Of a stretch of DNA of 47,265 nt, positions 12,539 through 20,900 are shown one piece after another. The notes under the pieces were generated by a model. It was not told the origin of the DNA. It saw only the letters and a program-made list of their open reading frames with translations, and made no database searches. This DNA comes from a virus: IMG/VR virus record IMGVR_UViG_3300012009_000055, positions 1 to 47,265 of that record; one strand, 5' to 3'. Within the stretch, counting starts at the first letter, position 1, and each line of letters starts with the position of its first letter. The translations under genes and the position numbers were made by a program.

Positions 12539-13891
12539 ATGGCTATGAAATTTGAGCGCATTGCATTGGATAAGATAGACATGGCAGAACGTTTCAGATC
12601 CGACCTGGGCGATTTGACCGCCTTAACCGATGCATATAAGAAGGGGAAGATCCTCCAGCCTCCTGGGGTTAAACCCGTGGAGAATGGATACGAGATAGTC
12701 TTTGGCGGTCGTCGGTATGAGGCGGCAAAGCTCGCTGGTAGGGAGGAGATAACCTGTCGTGTCCTCGATGGGATGGATGCTTATGAGACGAGAATGGTGG
12801 AGCTGGCTGAGAATATTGACCGAAAACAGATGACTCCACTGGAGAAGATGAAACTTCAGGCAGAAATTCATCGCCTTTACCAGATAAAGTTTGGCTCGGG
12901 AGACGCGAACACACCTGGGCACACAATTAAGGACACGGCGAAAACGTTGGGGAGGACCCCGGCTTCCATTGGGAATGACCTTAAGATCTATGAGAAGGTG
13001 TCTCAACTCCCTGAGGGGATCCAAGCGACCCTGAACACCGTTGAGAAGAAGAGTGACATAGAGAAGTTTTTGCGCGACGCTGAGAGAGACGCCAAGCGCC
13101 AGATTGGGATTGACAAGGCGCGACAGGATCTCACAGCCGAGGGTCCTGGGGTCAAACAAAGATTGATTGACTCTTATCGGGTGGAGGATTTTGGAGAGGC
13201 TGAGATTGAAGGGCCTTTTCAAATTGTCGAGTTCGATCCACCTTATGCGATTGACATTATTGAGTTGAGGAAACAGAGCAGAACCTCGACATCAATCGGT
13301 GACAATTTTTACACCGACCTTGATGCTCAAACATACATAGATTGGATGCTGGAGAAACTCCACAAAATCTGGACTCTGATGGATAACGACGGATGGCTCA
13401 TCTTGTGGCAATCTCAGGAGTGGATGCCAATCTTCTTCGGCTTCAACCCTGGGAATATAGACGCCCCCAAAAAGACGGTTAAGAGATTAAAAGGTGGGCT
13501 CCTCCGGGAGGTCGGATTCAAGGTTCCTCAAACAATGGGGATGTGGGATAAGGCCAAGGGTCAGACCACCAATCCTAACTTTGTCCTCGGCTCCTCCTAT
13601 GAGTGTTTCATTTACGCTCGGAAGGGGAAGGCTGAAATCCAAAGACACGTCAACAATGTCTTCCGCCACACAGGTGGGGAAAAACTCCACACAGCTCAGC
13701 GCCCCTTGTCACTGATCCAGGATATCTTAACCGTTTTCGGCCATGAGGGTCAACGTGTCCTCTGTCCCTGCGCTGGATCAGGGATAACAATTATTGCCGC
13801 ACATCTTTGTCAGATGTCATGTGAGGCCTTCGACATTGTCCCAGAGTTTAAGGATAATTTCCATTACCTCGTTCAGAAGTATATCCAATAG
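12539..13891 (+). CDS. ParB-like domain fused to a DNA methyltransferase
   Basis: Residues 1-100 are a ParB/Srx-type N-terminal domain (FGGRRYEAAKLAGREEITCR, then ENIDRKQMTPLEK). Residues about 125-165 form a helix-turn-helix (IKDTAKTLGRTPASIGNDLK). The C-terminal half is an amino-methyltransferase: motif IV DPPY at 233-236 comes before the SAM-binding motif I PCAGSGIT at about 410-417, the order of beta-class N6-adenine or N4-cytosine enzymes. It may modify phage DNA against host restriction, with the ParB part directing it. TAGGAGACGATT is the ribosome site. Confidence 0.85.
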   Translation: MAMKFERIALDKIDMAERFRSDLGDLTALTDAYKKGKILQPPGVKPVENGYEIVFGGRRYEAAKLAGREEITCRVLDGMDAYETRMVELAENIDRKQMTPLEKMKLQAEIHRLYQIKFGSGDANTPGHTIKDTAKTLGRTPASIGNDLKIYEKVSQLPEGIQATLNTVEKKSDIEKFLRDAERDAKRQIGIDKARQDLTAEGPGVKQRLIDSYRVEDFGEAEIEGPFQIVEFDPPYAIDIIELRKQSRTSTSIGDNFYTDLDAQTYIDWMLEKLHKIWTLMDNDGWLILWQSQEWMPIFFGFNPGNIDAPKKTVKRLKGGLLREVGFKVPQTMGMWDKAKGQTTNPNFVLGSSYECFIYARKGKAEIQRHVNNVFRHTGGEKLHTAQRPLSLIQDILTVFGHEGQRVLCPCAGSGITIIAAHLCQMSCEAFDIVPEFKDNFHYLVQKYIQ

Positions 13892-13897
13892 GAGAAG

Positions 13898-14083
13898 ATG
13901 ATGGACTACAGTTTGTGTGTAAATCATTTCTGCCCATTAAGGGAGACGTGTGCAAGAGGGATACCCTCAAACCATCCTCGGCAATCTTATAATAATTTTG
14001 TCCCATCCTGGAATGGTCATTGTGAACACTGGATAAGACGGGAGGAAAAAGATGACTTACGTTCACCCGAAGGGGAGCGCTAA
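13898..14083 (+). CDS. Small Cys-rich protein
   Basis: This 61-residue protein has CVNHFCPLRETC at residues 7-18 and a further Cys in GHCEHWI, spaced for one metal ion. Similar CxxxxCPxxxxC proteins occur in many phages without a known role. AGGAGAAG precedes two consecutive ATGs. Its last 32 bases overlap the start of the polymerase gene. Confidence 0.7.
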   Translation: MMDYSLCVNHFCPLRETCARGIPSNHPRQSYNNFVPSWNGHCEHWIRREEKDDLRSPEGER

Positions 14084-16517
14084 AAAATATATAATCGTCG
14101 CCGAGCAGCCTGGTCGACAGGAGGTGAAATTTGGAGAACCTCTCGTCGGCCCTGCCGGGATGGAGCTTTGGCAGAATTGCTCCGTCGCGGGGATCAATCG
14201 GACAGATTGTTATGTCACGAATGTTGTTAAGGAATGGGGCAATCCTGTTGAGACTTACCTTAAGAACAAGAAGCTAACCCAGGAGGGGATTAAATGGCAG
14301 GGGAAGTTAAGAGATGAATTATCTCCCCTCAATCCCGACGCCATCATCATTGCCCTCGGTGGGTTGGCGTTAAAGATTTTGACTGGGAGAGATGGGATCG
14401 ACGCTTGGGCTGGGTCGTATTTAGATTCTCTCATCTCCCCACACAAGGTCATCCCGTCGATCCACCCAGCTCGGATCATCCCTCCCAAGAATCAGTATCC
14501 GTTGAAATGGGTTTTGACCCATGACCTCAAGAGAGCGAGGATGATTCAGGAGGGGACGATAGATTGGGACCAGTATGAGATCATAACCCAACCCACTTAT
14601 AAGATGATTATTGATTTCTTGGATTATGCCAAAACCGTCAACCGTTTCGCTTATGACCTCGAAGTTGCCGGCCAAGGGCTTGATAAACAAATCTCTTGCT
14701 TCTCAATCTCAATCGACCACAGTGGAATGTCGATCCCCTTAATCGAGCCAGATAAGCATGGGGGATATAATCATTATCTAACCCCGCCTCAAGAGAGCGA
14801 AGTCTTTTGTCGCGTCGCTGATTTGTTTGAGAATGTGAAAATCGAGAAGGTCGGGCAGAACCTATGCTTCGACAACCACTTCATGTTCAGACGTTATGGG
14901 ATTAGGGTCAGAAATATCCTCGACACAATGGTCGCCCAACAGATGCTTATGGGGGACCTGCCGAAGGGCTTGGATATGATCACCCATCTCTGGACAACCC
15001 TCAATTATTATAAGGGAGATGGGAAAGAGTTCATAACGGGGAAGTCTGGGAATTGGGAGAGCTTCTGGGCTTATAACGCCCTCGACTCAATCGTATGTGA
15101 GATCGCCATTGTGGGGATGGAGGAGCAGTTAGATAAGATGGATATGTGGCCTCACTATAAGGCTGTCTGCGAATCCATCGAGCCCTTGACGTTTATGCAG
15201 GAATATGGGATAAAAATTGATCTCCCTCGGATGATGACGATGGAGAAGGAGAAGAAGGAAGAGGTTAATCAATTAACCAATGAGCTTCTCTCCCACGTCA
15301 AGGAGAAAACAACAAACCCTCTCTTCAACGCCAAACTTCCCAACTCCCCAAAACAGATGCAGGAGTATTTCTGGAATGTATTGGGGGCGAAAAAATATAA
15401 GGGGAAGTCAGGGAAATTTTCCACTGATGATGATGCGCTTAAACGATATATAGCCAAAGGTTACCCAGAAGCCGGGTTGGTTAGGGATATAAGAGGCGCG
15501 AGGAAGATAGCTTCCAATTATCTAAACCCTGACAAAGTCGATCCTGACGGACGCATCCGATGCTTCTACAACCCAGCGGGGACGAGATTTTCTCGCTTAT
15601 CCTCAAGCAAGACGATATTTGGGACAGGGATGAACCTTCAAAATTGGCCTATCCCCTTACGATCCGTGATGGTCCCTGATGAAGGGTGCGTCTTTATCTC
15701 ACTCGATCTCTCTCAGGTTGAGAACAGGATCGTCGCTTATGTGGCGAGAGAGAGTAAGATGATTGAGGCCTTCGAGAATGGGCTGGATGTCCACGCCTTG
15801 ACAGGAGCCCTCATCTCTGGGAAGTCTTATGAGAAGATTAAGGAAGAAGCTGACGATGAGATCTGTGCTTCAATGGGTCATGGAAATAAGACCTGGAGAG
15901 CATGGGGGAAAAACACCAACCACGGGCTTAACTATGGATTAGGGTATAAGAAGGCAGCGATGTATTGGGAGATCATGGAGCGTGACGCAAAAATTCTGGT
16001 GGAAAAATACCACACTGTTTATCCCGGCGTCCGAATGGTCTTTCATGGATACGTTCAGCAACAACTGCGAAAGACAAGGACCATCAAGGACCTCCTGGGC
16101 CGCACCTACACCTATTTCGGCAAGCTGGATACTTATGGCTTCCAAGATATGTACCCAGCCATCTCCCAGGGGACTGTCGGGACCTTAATGACTGAAGTCC
16201 TAAACCGATGTTACGCAAATGAGCAGTTGATGGATGTCTGCAACATCTCAACCCAAACCCATGACGACCTTGCCTTCCAGTTTTTCCTGAACCGTGGGTG
16301 GGAGGCTATTGCCAAGGGTATCCTAACGATCAGATCGTATATGGAGAAGGAATTAACAACTCCCCACGGGTTGAGCTTCCAAGTCCCGGCTGATATGATC
16401 ATAGGCTTAACGTATGGGAAGAAGGATGGGATTGAGTTGAAAGGGCCTGAGTTTCCATATGACCGAAAAACGTTAGCGATGAAACTCGAAGATGTCTATT
16501 CACAACTGAAGAAGTAG
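14052..16517 (+). CDS. Family A DNA polymerase with N-terminal uracil-glycosylase-like domain
   Basis: Residues 1-165 match the uracil-DNA-glycosylase superfamily (AEQPGRQEVKFGEPLVGPAG, INRTDCYVTNVVK, ALGGLAL, SIHPAR). A DEDDy proofreading exonuclease follows: D202/E204 in YDLEV, D274 in NLCFDNH, and Y341/D345 in YNALD. The polymerase has motif A D552-x4-E557 (LDLSQVENRI), motif B K620 to YG 628-629 (GKNTNHGLNYG) and motif C HDD 737-739. There is no 5' nuclease. SPO1 polymerase is a known example of a glycosylase-like N-terminus. This is the replicative polymerase. GACGGGAGGAAAAAG precedes the start. Confidence 0.95.
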   Translation: MTYVHPKGSAKKYIIVAEQPGRQEVKFGEPLVGPAGMELWQNCSVAGINRTDCYVTNVVKEWGNPVETYLKNKKLTQEGIKWQGKLRDELSPLNPDAIIIALGGLALKILTGRDGIDAWAGSYLDSLISPHKVIPSIHPARIIPPKNQYPLKWVLTHDLKRARMIQEGTIDWDQYEIITQPTYKMIIDFLDYAKTVNRFAYDLEVAGQGLDKQISCFSISIDHSGMSIPLIEPDKHGGYNHYLTPPQESEVFCRVADLFENVKIEKVGQNLCFDNHFMFRRYGIRVRNILDTMVAQQMLMGDLPKGLDMITHLWTTLNYYKGDGKEFITGKSGNWESFWAYNALDSIVCEIAIVGMEEQLDKMDMWPHYKAVCESIEPLTFMQEYGIKIDLPRMMTMEKEKKEEVNQLTNELLSHVKEKTTNPLFNAKLPNSPKQMQEYFWNVLGAKKYKGKSGKFSTDDDALKRYIAKGYPEAGLVRDIRGARKIASNYLNPDKVDPDGRIRCFYNPAGTRFSRLSSSKTIFGTGMNLQNWPIPLRSVMVPDEGCVFISLDLSQVENRIVAYVARESKMIEAFENGLDVHALTGALISGKSYEKIKEEADDEICASMGHGNKTWRAWGKNTNHGLNYGLGYKKAAMYWEIMERDAKILVEKYHTVYPGVRMVFHGYVQQQLRKTRTIKDLLGRTYTYFGKLDTYGFQDMYPAISQGTVGTLMTEVLNRCYANEQLMDVCNISTQTHDDLAFQFFLNRGWEAIAKGILTIRSYMEKELTTPHGLSFQVPADMIIGLTYGKKDGIELKGPEFPYDRKTLAMKLEDVYSQLKK

Positions 16518-16526
16518 GGAGGCGTT

Positions 16527-17708
16527 ATGGATAGGCATTTATCAGATTGGATCGAAGGTTATCTGGAATATAATAAAGACTCTGAGCCACCAGAATCCTT
16601 CCTCGTATGGTCAGCTGTCTCGGCGATTGCAGCTGCCCTACAGAGGAAAACATATTTCCAATTAGGCCAATTAACCTTCTACCCAAATCTCTACATAATC
16701 TTATGCTCCCCTCCTGGACAGGCTCGGAAGGGGACAGCGATGAAACCGGCGGGACAATTATTAAACGAGCTTCAAATCCCTATGTCCGCTGAGTCAATCA
16801 CCAGAGCGAGATTGATTAACCGACTGAAAGAATGTACGGACGTTATCACCCATGAGGAGGGGACGATTGAGGAACATTGCTCAATTACCATCTTCTCGAA
16901 AGAGTTTACTGTCTTTTTGGGACAGGATAATGCCCAGTTAATGGCGGATCTGACCGATTGGTTTGACTGCCACAACGAATGGTCGTATGAGACGAAAACA
17001 TCGGGGATGGATCGATTGAGAGGCGTCTATGTAAACCTGATTGGAGCGACAACACCGGATCTTATCCAATCATCCCTCCCTTTAGACGCCATTGGTGGGG
17101 GTCTCACCTCCAGGATGTTGATTATTTATGAGCAATGGGCGAGGTTCAAATCTATCCCTATCTTCGCTCTAACCGAAGAGGGGCAAGGTGTTTATCAAAA
17201 CCTCCTCCACGACCTCCACCAAATCTTGATGCTCCGGGGGCAGTTTAAGATGACGAAGGAGACGCTGGAGATTTATTATGACTGGTATCTTAATCAGCCT
17301 GAGCGCTGTCCCTTCAACACACAGAGATTCTCAGGCTACTGGTCGCGACGACAGACGCATTTGATCAAGCTAATGATGATCATAAGCGCGGCTAAGTCGA
17401 ATGACTTGATCCTCACCCTCGAGGACTTTAACTCAGCCAAGTCGTTATTGACGAAGGCTGAGAGGAAGATGGAACAGGCATTCTCGGGTGTTGGGAGGGA
17501 TCGGTCGGCAAGGATCATCCCACAGATCATCAAGTATATCGCTGAACATGGAGAGGTGACTTATGCGAAGTTATTAAATTACTTCATCTCCGACACCAAC
17601 GACTGGGAACTCCAAAATATCGTCCGCGCCCTACGAAAGGTGGGGGTGATTGACGTAACGGAAACCATGGATGGGGAGGTGATTAAATATGTTAAAGAGA
17701 CATGCTGA
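16527..17708 (+). CDS. DUF3987-like ATPase, probable replication helicase-type protein
   Basis: The 393-residue protein follows the DUF3987 pattern: PPESFLVWSAVSAIAAALQR, then FYPNLYIILCSPPGQARKGT with a variant Walker A at about 61-72 (normally a GPPG-x-KS-T core). Later come SKEF and NLIGATTP, then GGGLTSRMLIIYE, a possible arginine-finger segment. A winged-helix-like C-terminus follows (YIAEHGEVTYAKLLNYF). The Lys in the P-loop is kept (RKGT), but spacing is odd, so ATPase activity is likely rather than certain. Position after the polymerase suggests loading or unwinding. Confidence 0.7.
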   Translation: MDRHLSDWIEGYLEYNKDSEPPESFLVWSAVSAIAAALQRKTYFQLGQLTFYPNLYIILCSPPGQARKGTAMKPAGQLLNELQIPMSAESITRARLINRLKECTDVITHEEGTIEEHCSITIFSKEFTVFLGQDNAQLMADLTDWFDCHNEWSYETKTSGMDRLRGVYVNLIGATTPDLIQSSLPLDAIGGGLTSRMLIIYEQWARFKSIPIFALTEEGQGVYQNLLHDLHQILMLRGQFKMTKETLEIYYDWYLNQPERCPFNTQRFSGYWSRRQTHLIKLMMIISAAKSNDLILTLEDFNSAKSLLTKAERKMEQAFSGVGRDRSARIIPQIIKYIAEHGEVTYAKLLNYFISDTNDWELQNIVRALRKVGVIDVTETMDGEVIKYVKETC

Positions 17709-17982
17709 ATTACTCCACCTCCTCTTCTGTGACCGCCCTCATGCAGATGATCCCATTTTACTCACTAAAAAAAATTTATCGAGTAAATGTCTTTACTGGC
17801 TGGAGGAGTCACTGGCGGATACTTGGGAACAGGAGGAACACGCAAAATGGCTGGCCCTCGCCGAAGCTGTCGATAAATTAGCTAAAGAGAAAGGGCAGAA
17901 TATCTATAGCATAATGATCAAGCTAAAAGATTACGCTGCCCTTCGGTACATGTTGGAGGATTATCTATCCATTATCGAATAG
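17689..17982 (+). CDS. Hypothetical helical protein, last gene of the plus arm
   Basis: This 97-residue protein (MLKRHAELLHLLFCDRPHAD...) is mainly helical. GAGGTGATTAAAT upstream of ATG 17689 lies inside the previous gene, with a 20-base overlap. Site 4 of the dispersed dyad lies within it. It ends inside the 3' end of the convergent virion arm with no terminator between. No family is recognised. Confidence 0.7.
   Translation: MLKRHAELLHLLFCDRPHADDPILLTKKNLSSKCLYWLEESLADTWEQEEHAKWLALAEAVDKLAKEKGQNIYSIMIKLKDYAALRYMLEDYLSIIE
17763..17781. promoter_or_regulatory. Dispersed 19-bp dyad, site 4 (one mismatch)
   Basis: CACTAAAAAAAATTTATCG has a perfect right half (TTTATCG) and one mismatch in the left half. 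It lies inside the last plus-arm gene, about 200 bases before the point where the two arms converge. Confidence 0.45.
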
Positions 17983-20900
17983 TATATCCATCTCCTCCTT
18001 TGCCTCGCCGCCCGCCATAATAACCTTCATAATCACTGGCGTCCTCTCCAGTGAAAACATTCCACCAATCCTTCCCCTTCAGATATTGTCCGTAAGATTT
18101 CTCGAGCTGATTGATCCCAACAAATCCTCCCAGGGTGAGTGCGGCCTCACTCTGGGGGTTTGTAATGATCGCCTCAAGCGCCGCAGCTGGATCGGGGGAC
18201 TCAATAATCTCACGGATTATATTCTCCTTCTCCGGGGACATCAGCTTCTGGACATTATCTAAGAGCGCACCTGCCACACTGCTCCCATATCGGACAGACG
18301 CGAGGATTGGGAGGAGGCTGGCAAACTCAACCCCAAACTCCTCAAATGTCGTGAGCCACTCTCCAGTCTCCTGATACGCCTCAACGGCTTTCCCGACAGG
18401 ATCAGGGATTGGGTCATTCATTCCTAAGATATCGCTGAAGACCCGATTCATATAATACATTCCGATCCCATATTTTATCGGTTTTGTCAAAGCCTTAACC
18501 CTCTCAGCTTTGGTCATTCCCTCCTTAAACGGTGCGCCCACAATGTCGCGGAGGAGAAAATTGGAGTGGGCAATGGCGAAAGTCTGGAAGAGGGTGAGCG
18601 TCTTCCCTCCCACACTCTGTTGAATCGGGGCTCGTGCATATCTCTCTCCTGATCCCTGGGTCCGCTCGACAATCTGGTCAACCCGCTCCCACACCTCATG
18701 CTTATTTAACTGAGGGAGTTTCCCCTTCCTCATCTGTTTGTGGATATAATGATAAGCCGACCGAGCGGCTATCCAAGATGACATATAATCCACGACCGCG
18801 ATATGGGACATAGCGAGTTTTCCTATCTGTCGTTGAGCATTTAATGCCCTATTTGCATAGCCCTCCTCAAAAGACATCATAGCTGCGTCATAACTCGGCT
18901 TCCGCAGTTTCAATTGCTCCGAGTTCCTAATGGTCGACTCCCAGGCTTGAGGGTTGAAAACATCCCACGCACCTAACGCCACGGCATCAGCGTCGAGATA
19001 GGAGAAGGTGCTCAAGAGCTGAAAAGGTTGGAGCATCATTGTCCTAATCGACCCACCCATAATCGCCGAGACCACATTTTGATTGAGATATTTTATCGCC
19101 TTATCCGTCCGCGGCCCAAAAGTTTCTCGGTCGCGATTAAAGGATATATCCTCAAGATATTTTGACAACCACGCATGGGCTTCAGGGCTGTGATCTGAGA
19201 TTGACCACATCGTCTCAATCGGTTTCCCCTTCTTACTCAACGTGGGCTTGGTCGGTATCGGAAGTGTGCTTCCCTTAAACTGCCCCAATAACTGGTTGAG
19301 CTGGGCCACAACGGGAGTTATGTGGATATAATGGAGAGCCTTCTCAATATACATATCCGCGATTCGCTGGGAATCCGTCGCCACATTATGCGCACTCCCC
19401 GTCCGACGGCGGACAAAGGCAGGTCGCGTTAATTTCGCCTGCTTAACCGACGCCATCGGGTCAGGGTCAATCGTAAGCTTCAACGGGGAAAGATCCTTCA
19501 TGACAATCTTAAACTGGTTCTCATTCAATTTAAGGGCGTCGATCATGAAGGGGAAATAATCCTCCAATAATTTAATCGGCTCAAGGCCGGATGGGATTCG
19601 GGCATCCTCGTTGAGTCTCGGTCCCAACTCGTCGAAGATCTTCCTCAATTCCGTGTATGCCGTCTGCTCCTTTGGGCTCAAGTCTTCCCATTTTGGAGGC
19701 CTATCGACTCCCTGTTTGGCGAGGATCTCGGAACCTCTCTTCTGGACAGAGATCGCATAAGCACCTACACGTTGACGCGCTTTCGCTTTCAACTCCTTAT
19801 GGATCCGTTTGGTCCGAGCTTTAAGCATCTGGCCTTCAATCGTCTCAGCCGCTCTGGCGTGTCGGACAGGGACGGTGATTAACTCAGGCCCCTTCTTCCC
19901 AAAGAAGGTCTCCGCATTTCGCTCGTTGGGAGTGAAGTTTCGGACGATCCCTCTAACGACACTCTCTCTTTTCCCCTTCCATTTTTTGGTGCCGTTAAAA
20001 ATGACATCGAGCATAGATTTTTTTACGTCAGGTTTCGGATTGTCGGCATTCTTAACCACCTCGCCTTTCCACCGCTCAAACCCAGCTGCATGAACCGTCT
20101 CTCCCGTTTCAGTCTTATATCGTCCAAGTAGGGCCTTGATCTCCCGCTCAGTCTTAATCGCCTGCTGGCGGGTGACATCTCTCTGCATCAAGAGTTTCCG
20201 AATCGAGATCCCTTGACTCTCAGCATCCTTAGCTACAGCCTCGAAGAGTTTGAGATTTCCGAGATTGGATCCGAGGGCATTGGGGTCAGATTTGAGGAGA
20301 TCAATGAGAGGCTTGAGGTTTTTCGAGAAGACCGAAGACAGCTTCCGCATCTTATCCGTTACGGGGACAGAGAGTTTATAGGCAAGCTCATTAACCTCAA
20401 CATCAAATTGATCTAACACTGTGTCAAGTTCTGTAAGATCAAAAATTTCATCTATAGTCTCTGCGAGAATCTCAGCCTCTGGGGTCTTCTCCACCTTCGG
20501 CTTCTGATTAAATTCCTTCTTGAAAAACTTGGCTATTACACCCTTCTCACCATAATAGTGTTCAGCTACAGCTTTAGGGACACCACGTTTCATCTGGACT
20601 CCCGGCCCAGCCCAAGCAATTTCCTTAATCTCCGGGTCCTTCACGGCCCGCTGGACAAAATCACGGAGCATGATGTCCGTGTGTTGTTTCTGGTAAGGAG
20701 GTTTAGGGACAGGTTTGCCGGCCCTAACCTCCTCATACCATTTAGGTTGAAGCTCTTCGAGGAAAGCGGTTCGCGTATTTGAGGTTGGGTCTTTCTTTTT
20801 ATCCCACCGAATATGTCCCGCAACGTTCTCTCCTGTTGAAGAAGATCTTACCCAATGCTCCTCACGGTAAGGCCTAAGATCTCTAATCTTATTATCAATT

